A stretch of DNA of 21,006 nt from XYA12-FULL-58-9 sp001798605 (GCA_036736205.1 DAINMX010000095.1:1-21006), one strand, 5' to 3'; positions 6,683 to 15,665 are shown, counted from the first letter of the stretch. Numbers and translations: made by a program. Notes: generated by a model from the sequence alone, not told the origin.

Positions 6683-8253
6683 CCAACCTCCATCAACTCG
6701 TCGTCCCCGAACACACCGGGCAATTCCGTAGGGTCCGAGCTCGAGCAGCGGTAGGATATCGCTTCCTCGAGGTGCTGAGGTAACACGGCCTTGCCTCCGT
6801 CAAGATCGGCGATGGTGCGGGCGACCTTGAGGACTCTGTTGATACCGCGCGTTGATAAGCCATCGACGCCGACGGCCCGCTCGATGAGCCCCATGCCTTG
6901 CTTGTCCAGGGGCACATCTCGGCGAAGCTCCGTCTCGTTCATGGCGGCGTTGGTTCTGCCAGCGCCGAGTCGCTCCGACTGCAGGCCTCGGGCGTTGCTG
7001 ACGCGGTCACGTATGCGGCCACTGGGTTCTTCATCCTCCCCGCGGGCATAGTCAGCAAAGGGCACCCGCTCGACTGTGACGTGCAAATCGATGCGGTCGA
7101 GCAGGGGGCCAGAGATCCGGGCGCGATAGCGATGGATTTGGTCAAAGGAGCACATGCACATCGGGCCTTGCTGTTCTTTGTGGGTCGGCTCGCGGAAATG
7201 GCCGCAGGGACAAGGGTTCATCGCAGCCACCAACAGGACGTCGGCAGGAAATGAGAGAGACATGGAGGCTCGGGCTACGCGAATGGTGCCTTCCTCCAGG
7301 GGCTCGCGCAAGGATTCGAGGGCGCGGCGCGAAAGCTCGGGCAGTTCGTCGAGAAAGAGAACGCCGCGATGGGCCAGGGTAACCTCTCCCGGTCGCGGGA
7401 CACTGCCCCCCCCACAAATGGCGGCTTCGCTCGCTGTGTGATGGGGAGCGCGGAACGGACGGGCTTGAACCAGGCCGGGGCGGTTTGTCAGCAATCCCGC
7501 AGCGGAGTGAATCCGCGTGACCTCGATACTCTCCTCCGCGCTCAGTGGCGGTAAGATCCCCGGCAGACGCCGCGCCAGCATTGTCTTACCGCTGCCCGGT
7601 GGGCCGACCATGAGGATGTTGTGCGCACCGGCGGCGGCAATCTCGAGTGCCCGCTTAGCGTGTGTCTGTCCGCAGACCTGGGAGAAACAGCTCTGGGACT
7701 CCCCTGCCTCGTTGACCTGTGGTTTAGCAGCGCCGAGCTTGAGCTCGCCACGCAAATAGGCGACCAACTCCGTAAGATGGGAGATGGCTACCACCCGAAC
7801 GTTGGGAATGACAGCCGCCTCTGCAGCGTTGCAACTCGGCAGGAGCACCTCTCGGTCGCCGTGACTTCTCGCCAGATCCGCTATCAGGACAGCACCACGC
7901 ACGGGCTCGAGGCCGCCCCGCAGATTGAGCTCACCGAAGAAGCGCCGTCCCACCGTCGAGTTCGTTGGGACGATTCCTGCCGCTGCAAGAAGCGACACCG
8001 CGAGCCCCAGATCCAACGCGCTTGCTTCTTTGGGCAGCTCTGCGGGCAGTAGATTGATGACACGTTTTCCAGGTAGCAGCTCAAGGGCGCACCCCTTGAT
8101 TGCAGCCGTCACGCGAATGACAGCCTCGCGGGCTGCTCCTCGTGCGAGGCCGATGAGGTGCGTGGTGGGAATGCCGGCGGTGTCTCGGGTCTCAACGATG
8201 ATTGGATGGGCCTCGATACCAATGACTGTGCCCGTGCTTGCTTGTGCAAACAT
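6679..8253 (-). CDS. comM: ComM/YifB-type Mg-chelatase-like AAA+ ATPase
   Basis: The 524-residue protein matches the ComM/YifB family in length and order of parts. An N-terminal ChlI-like domain starts FAQASTGTVIGIEAHPIIVE, a variant of the usual opening, with LPAELPKEASALDLGLAVSL further on. The AAA+ core carries the Walker A GPPGSGKT, the Walker B VLFLDELPE and the sensor region AMNPCPCG. The C-terminal part has the usual GLSTRGINRVLKVARTIADL block. ComM is a hexameric helicase that aids branch migration during integration of transformed DNA in naturally competent bacteria. ATG 8253 follows GGGAGACAC, a good ribosome binding site; the frame is open upstream but that part is not homologous. 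No other competence genes are nearby. The cysteine pair in CPCG and a later CMCS are typical of the family. Confidence 0.93.
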   Translation of the reverse strand: MFAQASTGTVIGIEAHPIIVETRDTAGIPTTHLIGLARGAAREAVIRVTAAIKGCALELLPGKRVINLLPAELPKEASALDLGLAVSLLAAAGIVPTNSTVGRRFFGELNLRGGLEPVRGAVLIADLARSHGDREVLLPSCNAAEAAVIPNVRVVAISHLTELVAYLRGELKLGAAKPQVNEAGESQSCFSQVCGQTHAKRALEIAAAGAHNILMVGPPGSGKTMLARRLPGILPPLSAEESIEVTRIHSAAGLLTNRPGLVQARPFRAPHHTASEAAICGGGSVPRPGEVTLAHRGVLFLDELPELSRRALESLREPLEEGTIRVARASMSLSFPADVLLVAAMNPCPCGHFREPTHKEQQGPMCMCSFDQIHRYRARISGPLLDRIDLHVTVERVPFADYARGEDEEPSGRIRDRVSNARGLQSERLGAGRTNAAMNETELRRDVPLDKQGMGLIERAVGVDGLSTRGINRVLKVARTIADLDGGKAVLPQHLEEAISYRCSSSDPTELPGVFGDDELMEVG

Positions 8254-8390
8254 GTGTCTCCCTTGCCCACGTCGCCATCGAGCTGCGAGTTGCAGATGGC
8301 AGTTGCGAGGATGCACACCTCGAGGAGCAAATGCCGAGCCAATGTCCAACGCGTTGAAAAGTTGAAGATTGGACTTGCGAGAGTGTCGCC

Positions 8391-8409
8391 GTGTCCCGTT
8401 TTGGGACGC
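8391..8409 (-). other. Hairpin after the kinase gene, possible operon end
   Basis: GTGTCCC (8391-8397) and GGGACGC (8403-8409) pair over 7 bp with one wobble around a 5-nt loop. It lies about 50 bases beyond the stop codon of the HprK-like gene on the minus strand. It lacks a clear T-run. The rest of the 204-bp gap must hold the comM promoter; no convincing boxes were found. Confidence 0.4.
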
Positions 8410-8457
8410 AGGAGTTGGATGAGGCATTCGCAAAGTGAGAGGCACCCCACCACCGCC

Positions 8458-9429
8458 CTAGTTGAAAACCACCTCGAGGACTCTGGTCGGGTTGTGCAGC
8501 AGATCATGACCCGGAGTCAGACATCGACGGTCGCACTGGCCAAGGAGTGTCGTGAGGGCATCGAGGTGGTTACGGCCGCCAGTCACGAAGATCATGGGAC
8601 TGTCCTCCACAATCCCCTGCAAATAGGTCGCGCCGCCTTTGGCATCGTTGACCACACTCTGCTTGCGGGCACCCTTGTGAGTTCCGACAACGAGATGCAC
8701 CCACCGTTCAGGACGAACTTCCGCAATTCGACATGCGTCGTTGGTGTCAACGATACCTTTGCGGATGGTCTCGGTTGGCGGGCGAACCCATTCAATGTTC
8801 GAAAACCATTCCGTTGCTGCCCTCGCCAGACGAAACTCGTCGGTGAAAGGCAGACAGATGACGTCGCTTCCTTTCTTGTGCAGGAGCACATCGTCATCGG
8901 ACATCAACTGCCAGCCTTGGTTTAGCAGGGCATATGCCGTGGTCGACTTGCCAGCACCGTGGGAACCTGTGAACAGCCAGCCTCGACCCTGTGGGTCTCT
9001 CAGGGCAGCCGCGTGCGCGTAGAAGAGATTCTTCCGGGCGAGGTGGAAGGTCAGCGCCAAGGGAATCAGCGCCCTACACACGGTAGGGCTGCAAAGCCAA
9101 AGGGATGAGGGTGCGAAGACACGCATGATCCCCTGTTCGGTGCTGCCTTGCACTCCCCCTGCACCGAGCTGCAACCAATATTGGTCCACAGAGCAACGTC
9201 CACGCAGAATTTCATCATACTTCATGAGAATGGCGACGCCATTCTCCATGGCACATGGCGGCAAGGGTTCGTTGACGAGGGTCATCTCAACGGGATGCGC
9301 GATGTCTTCCAACGTTGACAGGTGTCGGCGTAACGCGAACAACAAATCGGAGGGAAGAGGGATATCGCTTGCGGCCCGGAAACCGACCCCATGAAAGTTC
9401 CAGCAAACAGAGGGAAATGGCTTCATCAT
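8458..9429 (-). CDS. HPr kinase-like (HprK-related) ATP-binding protein
   Basis: The 323-residue protein resembles the C-terminal kinase domain of HPr kinase/phosphorylase. FYAHAAALRD (136-145) precedes the P-loop GSHGAGKST (155-163), and GWQLMSDDDVLL (172-183) supplies the acidic residues that follow it in the family. In true HprK the N-terminal domain and the partner HPr act in sugar control. Here the first 130 residues are unlike HprK, and no HPr or PTS gene is nearby. HprK-related kinases of this sort are known beside PqqD-like proteins and in lasso-peptide clusters, where some phosphorylate a serine of a peptide. The start ATG overlaps the stop of the metallopeptidase gene (ATGA), so the two are translationally coupled. 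A role in modifying the nearby small peptide is inference. Substrate unknown. Confidence 0.75.
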   Translation of the reverse strand: MMKPFPSVCWNFHGVGFRAASDIPLPSDLLFALRRHLSTLEDIAHPVEMTLVNEPLPPCAMENGVAILMKYDEILRGRCSVDQYWLQLGAGGVQGSTEQGIMRVFAPSSLWLCSPTVCRALIPLALTFHLARKNLFYAHAAALRDPQGRGWLFTGSHGAGKSTTAYALLNQGWQLMSDDDVLLHKKGSDVICLPFTDEFRLARAATEWFSNIEWVRPPTETIRKGIVDTNDACRIAEVRPERWVHLVVGTHKGARKQSVVNDAKGGATYLQGIVEDSPMIFVTGGRNHLDALTTLLGQCDRRCLTPGHDLLHNPTRVLEVVFN

Positions 9430-10541
9430 CGCCGTATCGTTGGAGGTTTGACCTCAATGTTATCGTGAGCGTCGCCGCTCGACGTGGCTGCACTCGACTC
9501 GGTTTGATTTGAATTCGGGCCCAGAAGTTTCGCGAAGAACAACTTCTTGTCCGCGCATCGCTTCTCGTCCCAACAAGAATCGTAGCGATGGAGGATGCGA
9601 CCGTCGCGAATCAACTCCACTCGGTAGGGGCGAGCACCCAACACCGAATGAACATAGGAGGTGAAACCTTCGGCAAAATCATCAAAAGGATTTGTCGCAC
9701 CATAGAGTGTTGCAAAATTTGTTTGCTGCAATTGTTCATAGGCGGTGATGGCTTGCGTCATGTCCAGTGCGCCTCCACTGTTGGTGTAGTACTTGAGGTG
9801 GTCTCTGAGCCCAAAGTAGCCATCGAAACGACTGCTGTATGCTTTCTCGTTCGCCAACCAAGAGAATTCGAAGTACGGATGGGATGATCCGCTCACCGTC
9901 GAAGGGGACACGTGCCATGATGGATTGTACCGTTCCCCAACCTGCATGACATGTCCGAGCTCATGAAGGAGCAGAAACCGAATGGCGTTCAACTGCGTGT
10001 CGCCCGCATCGTCCTCAATGGTCCCAACAACCATCGTGTTAGGATCGCGAGCAAAGGGCGAGCCCTCTCGCCAGGTGAACCACTCATTGGCAGTTTTGGC
10101 GATGGACTCTGAATCGAGAACCACGAAAGCGCCCAGCTCCTGTCCATCGGATACCATGACACTTTGGGCGAACCCGCTGGCGCCGAGATGATGAACAAGG
10201 CAGACGCCTACCAGTTTCTCCGCAGCCATTCTTTGCACTGGGTCGGGCAGCTCTTTGAGCACCAAGCGAACCGAGTCGACGATCTCCCTATCCTCATGGC
10301 TTTGGATTGGCATGGTGTCGAGGTGATAGAAGCCACTGTGCTTCTGCAGATAGTCGATCAACTCGGGAGTGGCCTTTGACACTCTGCGATCCAGAGGGAT
10401 TTCCCGGAAGTTACCCCAGTAGTTGCTCTGGCGGACCGCGTGGTTGAAGATCTCGGCGTACCGATCCTTGGATTGGCACGAAACTGCCATCAGGCACAAC
10501 CAAAGGAGCCAAACAGCCATCCGCTGATACATCACCCGCAT
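9426..10541 (-). CDS. Predicted lipoprotein zinc metallopeptidase (HExxH)
   Basis: The 371-residue protein has a signal peptide with a lipobox ending at Cys22 (MAVSC). It should therefore be membrane-anchored and face the periplasm or outside. LLLHELGHVM places a zinc-binding HExxH at residues 193-197. About 90 residues later, NPFDDFAEGFTSYVH offers Glu291 as the third zinc ligand, the spacing and D-x-x-A-E pattern seen in gluzincin-like peptidases. I do not recognise the exact family. The tail (residues 340-371) is Ser/Thr/Asn rich and probably disordered. The gene lies 104 bases after a lipoprotein gene and is coupled to the HprK-like gene by ATGA. ATG 10541 is chosen, but ATG at 10532 or 10520 would also keep the signal peptide. 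A surface or peptide-processing protease fits the context; this is inference. Confidence 0.75.
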   Translation of the reverse strand: MRVMYQRMAVWLLWLCLMAVSCQSKDRYAEIFNHAVRQSNYWGNFREIPLDRRVSKATPELIDYLQKHSGFYHLDTMPIQSHEDREIVDSVRLVLKELPDPVQRMAAEKLVGVCLVHHLGASGFAQSVMVSDGQELGAFVVLDSESIAKTANEWFTWREGSPFARDPNTMVVGTIEDDAGDTQLNAIRFLLLHELGHVMQVGERYNPSWHVSPSTVSGSSHPYFEFSWLANEKAYSSRFDGYFGLRDHLKYYTNSGGALDMTQAITAYEQLQQTNFATLYGATNPFDDFAEGFTSYVHSVLGARPYRVELIRDGRILHRYDSCWDEKRCADKKLFFAKLLGPNSNQTESSAATSSGDAHDNIEVKPPTIRR

Positions 10542-10645
10542 GTTAAGTTACTGCACCGCATGGGTCGAGAGCTGTTTGAGGGTGCTATGAGCGTCCTAAG
10601 AGCGCAGAGCACAGAGTCACCCGAGCGCAAGGACACAATGCCAGC

Positions 10646-12298
10646 TCAATTGATCTCGAGGACCTCGTCCAGTCCGTCGCTCGCCCTGATGCGAACGGCG
10701 TCTCCCAGTTGTGTGTCGAGAGGAATGGCAAATGACCCATCGGATCTGGCGCGGCGCGCCAATTCTTCTCCGGTTCGCTCGTTGGTTGCTGTCACCATTG
10801 CGAGTCCAATCACCGCGCCAGCATCAGCTTCGACAGTCCCCTGTGATGGTGCGAAGTTACTCAATGCCGCGAGCTCCTCGACGCTCATTCCTGTCATGTC
10901 CGGTTGCCCGACAAGAGCGCTCAAATGCTCGTGCAGCGCCTGTGGGGAACGGGAGGTCGAAAGCGAGACATAGTGCAGAAACACAAGCGATTTTCCCGGT
11001 GGCACCACGACCTGATTCCAAGCGAAGGTGATTTCATTGATGCCTCCACCCGCAGTCCCAGGTACTCGCAGATCTGACAGTGGCAGCTCTCCCAGTCCGT
11101 CTTGGAATGCGAAACTGATGGTGGGCCGGTCTTGATATTCATCGAAGGCAACGACAAAGCGGTCTGAGATCGATGGCCCGGCCGCTGTCATGACCGAATC
11201 AAATGTCAAAAGAGCCGACTCATTGCCCGTCGCGACAAAGGATTGGACCTGAATCTGTTCCACGGTCCGTTGGGTATCTCCGGTGTTGGTGAAGATCTCC
11301 AAGTAGCGAACAAAGTCCCTCTCCATGGGCACGTAAATCTTACGCGCAACGGTGAGTGTGTCTGGAGCCGGGGGATCGTCCTCGCCCATGGGCGGTAGTC
11401 GCACGGTGTAGGGTCCCAATACCAACTCCCGTTCCTCTTCCAAGGTCACATCCATTCCTGCACCGGGAAAACCGTGACCACCGTACAGGTGGTAGACCTC
11501 AGTGGGAGTCACCAATCGCACAGAGCCCTCGTTGAGAATGTTGTCGAGCATGTCGCTGGCGTCTCCGCAGAGGGTGCCGTCGTCCTCGATGTCGAAACGG
11601 AAACTGCTTCCTTGAAACAAATAAATCGGTGCCCCAAGAGGACATACCGAGGGATGCACCGTAAAGCTTGCTGCTGCCGAGCCGGAGCCCTGCTCGAGTG
11701 CCGAGGACGGTCGGACGCGGAGATGGCCCCCAGCAGCCACAGCAATCTGCCGGCCAACGGCACTGCGCAGCAATTCACCGACAGCCAGCGAATCCGCAAG
11801 CGTCACCTCACTTATGTCCAGCGCCATGAGCGTGTCACCGATATGGCGGAGCTCAGATGTGGAAAAATCTGTCAGGCTGCGCCCTCCGGGAGTCTTGGCA
11901 ATGTCGACCACGAGGTTGACGAGGCTGTCTGTCAAGGGATGAATCGGCAGCGACTCGGTGGCACCAGCCAGAAATCCACGCAGGGGTTGGTCGGGGAGCT
12001 CGGCCACCACGAGCAGTGAGCCACCAGGTTCGGAATCGAGCTCGAAATCGAAAATGCCCGAACCATCGGCAATGGCCACGGCCAGGGTGATGACTTCTCT
12101 GCCACCATCGTCAATCGCAACCATGCGTACGGCCACTCCGCCAATCGGCGCGCCGCTCCAATCAAACAACCTGCCGTGCCGTTCGAGAGGAACATCGAGT
12201 TCGAGAGGAACATCGAGAGGGCGCTCGCATGCCGCTGCGTCGAGCAACAGAGTGACCATCATGCATCGAAGAAGCGTTGAGCTCTGAAATGAACACAT
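10646..12298 (-). CDS. Large predicted lipoprotein with carboxypeptidase-regulatory-like ends
   Basis: The 550-residue product starts at ATG 12298, 18 bases after the stop of the upstream giant lipoprotein. GTG 12304 is possible, but GGAAAAG fits the ATG. MCSFQSSTLLRC leads into MMVTLLLDAAAC, so Cys24 is the likely acylated residue. After a duplicated LDVPLE hexapeptide, residues 40-110 (RLFDWSGAPIGGVAVRMVAI) look like a carboxypeptidase-regulatory beta-sandwich. The last 50 residues (GAVIGLAMVTATNERTGEEL, then SDGSFAIPL) look like a second. The middle is beta-rich with one Cys pair (CPLG, TLCG), suggesting an exported beta domain. No enzymatic motif was seen. It is the second gene of the minus-strand surface operon. 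The function is unknown; a structural or adhesive partner of the giant lipoprotein is likely. Confidence 0.75.
   Translation of the reverse strand: MCSFQSSTLLRCMMVTLLLDAAACERPLDVPLELDVPLERHGRLFDWSGAPIGGVAVRMVAIDDGGREVITLAVAIADGSGIFDFELDSEPGGSLLVVAELPDQPLRGFLAGATESLPIHPLTDSLVNLVVDIAKTPGGRSLTDFSTSELRHIGDTLMALDISEVTLADSLAVGELLRSAVGRQIAVAAGGHLRVRPSSALEQGSGSAAASFTVHPSVCPLGAPIYLFQGSSFRFDIEDDGTLCGDASDMLDNILNEGSVRLVTPTEVYHLYGGHGFPGAGMDVTLEEERELVLGPYTVRLPPMGEDDPPAPDTLTVARKIYVPMERDFVRYLEIFTNTGDTQRTVEQIQVQSFVATGNESALLTFDSVMTAAGPSISDRFVVAFDEYQDRPTISFAFQDGLGELPLSDLRVPGTAGGGINEITFAWNQVVVPPGKSLVFLHYVSLSTSRSPQALHEHLSALVGQPDMTGMSVEELAALSNFAPSQGTVEADAGAVIGLAMVTATNERTGEELARRARSDGSFAIPLDTQLGDAVRIRASDGLDEVLEIN
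12181..12217. repeat. 18-bp tandem duplication near the start of a lipoprotein gene
   Basis: TTCGAGAGGAACATCGAG occurs twice back to back (12182-12199 and 12200-12217). On the coding (minus) strand it doubles the hexapeptide LDVPLE in the linker just after the lipidated cysteine. The exact identity points to a recent slippage event. Confidence 0.9.
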
Positions 12299-12316
12299 GG
12301 GCACTTTTCCAGAATA

Positions 12317-15300
12317 CTAGGGGCAGGGTCCAGAATCAGTGGCAAAACACGTCTTCAAGATGTCGGCAACTGGGGTTTGTTCTCCCCCGGCACCGTCATA
12401 GGGGTTTCCACCGCCGAGATCTCGAATCGCCGTCGAGGCTATGATGGTGAAGTTCCCCGAGCCCAATGGACTCAATGGTGTCAGCGATACCTTCCTAGCA
12501 TCTATGGATAAGCTCAGACGAACGCTTACGCGGTTGCCTGCCTCGTCTAGGAGAAAAATGGAATTCCCAAAAACCGTTCGCGGATCAATCGCCTCACTGA
12601 AGGTGACCGACGGAACAACATTGTTGGCCATAGAGACTGTGCGATCCTGTGGATAGACATCGCTGAGACTACTTACGGTCGGCTTGACGGCATCAATTCC
12701 CGTATCCACAGTGAAGTTGGATTTCTCGTCCTTTTTGACGGCCTGGCCCTGCTCTGCCTCGCAGCTCTGGTTGGCACTGACGTTGCCGAAATCCCTCACC
12801 GACGTCTTGATGGTGATCGTGTCGTTCCCCGTGCCCCACTGATTGATGCAATTGACAATGGCATAGGTGCCATCGCCGGCAGCGTAGACGATGGGATTGC
12901 ACAGGTTGACAAAAAGATTAGCGGCGGTGAGTGTCGACTTGTCCATCTCTTCACTGAAAAAGACCAAAACGCTACCGTTCTGATACATCCTCCCCCTAGC
13001 CGATGGCACCACTCCGAGCACTGTGGGCGGGGTAATGTCCGCGGACACAGTGAAGGTGCTGCTCGCATCGCTGTTGAGTGTCAGAGCTGCCCGGTCCTCC
13101 ACGCCTGCGAAAGGAGGCGTCGCGACGGTCTTGGAAACTTGGATCTTCCAAGCGCCATTTCCCAACGAAGAGTTCGCGATCAAGCGCACGTGCATGGCGT
13201 CGTCTGAAATCTCGAAGACCGTTGGTCGCGCGAGCCCGGTGGCGACCTCGATGAGCCGAATGGTGCTCTGGTTGAGTGTGTGAACATTCATTGGCTCGGA
13301 AAAATAGATGTCGAGCATTGGACATCGGTCTGCCACTTGAACGCCCGCACTTGGGCTGAAGGAAACGACGGTGGGCACAACGGTATCTGCAGCGCTCGTG
13401 GTGAAACGGCCGGTTTGGGGTGCCAGCATTGGATTGCCCGAGAGGTCGGTGGCGCTGCCGGTTGTCGTGGGCACGTAGGTGGTGGCGGCAGCATAGGGAG
13501 CGGCTATTTCGAATGTAACGACTTGCAGAGAAGTGTCGGCCGTTAGCGTGAGAGGAACGCGGGAGGTCTCACCGAACGGGGTGACGAAGAAATTATTGCC
13601 GATGACAGTGGCGGGATCTAGGGGCTCATTGAACACCATGGTGGCAAACAGCGTCGGGTGTACATCCGTTGCTCCAACGGCAGGGGAGACATGGACGAGC
13701 TTGGGTCCTTGAGTGTCGAGAGTGCCTGTGAAAAAAACGTTATAGGTGTTGTAGGTGAAGTCAGCGCTGCCGTAAGCAGCCACAGTACGCTGACCGCGGC
13801 TGGGAAGCTCATTGCCTGTGAGGTCAGCAATACAATTGGTGACCACAATCCCGTAACAATTGTTCACCTTCAACAGAGAGCTGGGTGTGAAGGTCGCGCG
13901 AGTGCCAAATATATCCAAGGTTGTGGTGCCGACGACGGGTTGGGGATTGTCGTTACAGGAATTGAGCTCGAAAACGAACACCGTCGGCAGACCGACGCCG
14001 TCGAGATCGCAATCGGGATCAACAACGCTTCCTTCAATGGTGGCAGGGTTGATCGGCTCGTCGAAATCGATGGTGAAGACGGCGTCGGGTGAAACACCTG
14101 GCGCGTTGTCAGGGGGAGTGAGCCCCAAGACCCTTGGTGGTGACACGTCTTGCCCTGTTGCAGCACCGGCTGTGGTGAACCGTGCCGTAGAGGTTTCGGC
14201 CAGGGCATTGCCGGCTCGATCCAACAAGCCAACGAGCGCATTGCATTCGAACACATCCCCACCGGTGAGCGGCTTGCCGGTGGGAGCAATCATCGCCTGG
14301 GAATGGTCCGCCGAAGAGGTCACAAAGTCGGTGATGGTCCCCCCGCTTTGGACATCGACAAAAGTGAGATTGTCCGGGGTCAAGGTGGTGGGATCCATGG
14401 GCTCGCTGAAGGTGATGACGCAGTTGGCGTTGGGATCAGCCGTCGGGTCGCCATTGGCAGGACTCATTCCCAACACCGTTGGCGCAATCTGATCGTGATT
14501 GATGGCCAGACTTGCAGCACCACTGGTCTCGCCATTGACCACTTGGTACACCGACAGGTAATTGACGCTGTTGCTGCGCAGATACACGGCGACTGCGTAA
14601 CTCGCATCGGCTTGACACGTTGTCGACGCAGCCGCCTGCCCCCCCTCGACCCAGACAACCCCGTCCGGTGTGCAGTTGTCGCCACTGAGGATGATGTTGT
14701 CGTTGACCCAGTCCCCGTTGCTGTGGCTGGTGACCTGCGGCGTGCTTGGCATCAATGGAGATTCCTTAACCGCCAGCATATCGAAATACAGGGTGAATGA
14801 TTCATGGACAGACAGGCTAAACTGCATGAACACGACGCACCCCGTGTCATCGCCAGGGGCCATGCGACCGCTGGGGACGAAGGGCGTGTAGTCATAGTGG
14901 GGGTAGGGAGCGGTTGGGTTGTAGCGAAAGTCCGGCCAGATGCTGTCTATCCATCCGTTGTGGTCGGCATCGCTGTTGGTAAGATTGATGCCACCGCTCG
15001 CGGTATTCATGCCAACGAGGATGTTCGGTTGTTCGGACACCGGATAGAAACCAGTGATGGGCATGTAGAAGGGACCGAGGAAAGATGTGTTGGGAGGGTA
15101 GTTGACCGGATCAGTGTAGACGTATGGTGCTCCGTTGTTGGCCAAGTTCGAGCGATTGACGATCTTTGAATAGAAGGAAAGAATCCCCGTGCTGGCATTC
15201 CAGTCGGTGGTACAACTATCAGGATCCAACAGTCCCATGTATTTGTTGATCTGGCCCACAGCCAACGCTGTGTTCTCGATCGCACGCGCCGTTACGCCGG

Positions 15301-15508
15301 TGCTGTTGTTCTCGACGGTCAGAGCGTTTTCGCCCACAGATGTTCCACCGATTGCGCCAAAATCTGCGGGCTCGAATCGCAGCGATCCGGTTGCCGCGTC
15401 GTAGTGCGCGGCAAAGGTGCCTATGTTGTCAAAACGGGTCGGTGACGACGGGCCCTGATGACAACCAGACGCCGCTACAACCAATGTGACCAGCCAATGC
15501 TGTCTCAT
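12317..15508 (-). CDS. Giant surface lipoprotein with six SbsA-like Ig (Big_5) repeats
   Basis: From ATG 15508 the product has 1063 residues. MRQHWLVTLVVAASGC is a lipoprotein signal with the lipid-bearing Cys at 16. About 330 residues of beta-rich domain follow. Six repeats of roughly 110 residues then begin with a D-x-x-x-P-x-V-x-x-x-x-P pattern and carry the SbsA-like core (ITFSEPMDPTTLT, FTIDFDEPINPATIE, MVFNEPLDPATV, DIYFSEPMNVHTLN, LVFFSEEMDKSTLT, VTFSEAIDPRTVF). Such domains build rod-like extracellular proteins. Several Cys suggest disulfides. A good ribosome binding site (GGGTGGG) precedes the start. I placed the candidate TACAAT promoter just upstream. It heads the operon with the second lipoprotein, the metallopeptidase and the kinase. 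Residues between repeats 2 and 3 and around DSDADHNG resemble calcium-binding loops. An adhesin or cell-envelope scaffold is likely; the ligand is unknown. Confidence 0.88.
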   Translation of the reverse strand: MRQHWLVTLVVAASGCHQGPSSPTRFDNIGTFAAHYDAATGSLRFEPADFGAIGGTSVGENALTVENNSTGVTARAIENTALAVGQINKYMGLLDPDSCTTDWNASTGILSFYSKIVNRSNLANNGAPYVYTDPVNYPPNTSFLGPFYMPITGFYPVSEQPNILVGMNTASGGINLTNSDADHNGWIDSIWPDFRYNPTAPYPHYDYTPFVPSGRMAPGDDTGCVVFMQFSLSVHESFTLYFDMLAVKESPLMPSTPQVTSHSNGDWVNDNIILSGDNCTPDGVVWVEGGQAAASTTCQADASYAVAVYLRSNSVNYLSVYQVVNGETSGAASLAINHDQIAPTVLGMSPANGDPTADPNANCVITFSEPMDPTTLTPDNLTFVDVQSGGTITDFVTSSADHSQAMIAPTGKPLTGGDVFECNALVGLLDRAGNALAETSTARFTTAGAATGQDVSPPRVLGLTPPDNAPGVSPDAVFTIDFDEPINPATIEGSVVDPDCDLDGVGLPTVFVFELNSCNDNPQPVVGTTTLDIFGTRATFTPSSLLKVNNCYGIVVTNCIADLTGNELPSRGQRTVAAYGSADFTYNTYNVFFTGTLDTQGPKLVHVSPAVGATDVHPTLFATMVFNEPLDPATVIGNNFFVTPFGETSRVPLTLTADTSLQVVTFEIAAPYAAATTYVPTTTGSATDLSGNPMLAPQTGRFTTSAADTVVPTVVSFSPSAGVQVADRCPMLDIYFSEPMNVHTLNQSTIRLIEVATGLARPTVFEISDDAMHVRLIANSSLGNGAWKIQVSKTVATPPFAGVEDRAALTLNSDASSTFTVSADITPPTVLGVVPSARGRMYQNGSVLVFFSEEMDKSTLTAANLFVNLCNPIVYAAGDGTYAIVNCINQWGTGNDTITIKTSVRDFGNVSANQSCEAEQGQAVKKDEKSNFTVDTGIDAVKPTVSSLSDVYPQDRTVSMANNVVPSVTFSEAIDPRTVFGNSIFLLDEAGNRVSVRLSLSIDARKVSLTPLSPLGSGNFTIIASTAIRDLGGGNPYDGAGGEQTPVADILKTCFATDSGPCP

Positions 15509-15534
15509 TTTTCCCACCCTTTCTGACTGCTTCG

Positions 15535-15562
15535 ATTGTACCACTACAGGTCCAAGGATCAA
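15535..15562 (-). promoter_or_regulatory. Candidate sigma70 promoter of the surface lipoprotein operon
   Basis: On the minus strand TTGATC (15557-15562) and TACAAT (15535-15540) are 16 bp apart and match the -35 and -10 consensus at 4/6 and 5/6 positions. A start near 15528 would give a 20-nt leader holding GGGTGGG, the ribosome binding site of the giant lipoprotein. Confidence 0.5.
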
Positions 15563-15637
15563 TTCGAAGACAAGAATTTACACAGTATTTCACAGGGATG
15601 GGTGGATGGAGGGCCATGTAGGCTTCGCCAACACTTG

Positions 15638-15654
15638 CGACTTGCGGCAAGTCG
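15638..15654. promoter_or_regulatory. Perfect 17-bp palindrome, candidate operator in the divergent region
   Basis: CGACTTGC (15638-15645), one central G, then GCAAGTCG (15647-15654) form perfect 8-bp arms. It lies 11 bp upstream of a TTGACA box and between the two divergent transcription units, where a dimeric repressor or activator would be expected to bind. It does not pair with any other copy I noticed in the window. Confidence 0.45.
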
Positions 15655-15665
15655 ATCCCTTATCC

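Noticed and set aside
8158..8925. A 255-residue plus-strand frame across the comM-kinase gap
   Set aside because: It is antisense to two well-supported genes and shows no recognisable sequence.
10593..10634. A terminator between the second lipoprotein and the metallopeptidase gene
   Set aside because: GTCCT and AGGAC arms are only 5 bp and separated by 32 bases with weak inner pairing and no T-run.
13658..14800. Several plus-strand frames of 144-216 residues within the giant lipoprotein gene
   Set aside because: They are shadows of the Ig-repeat coding sequence.
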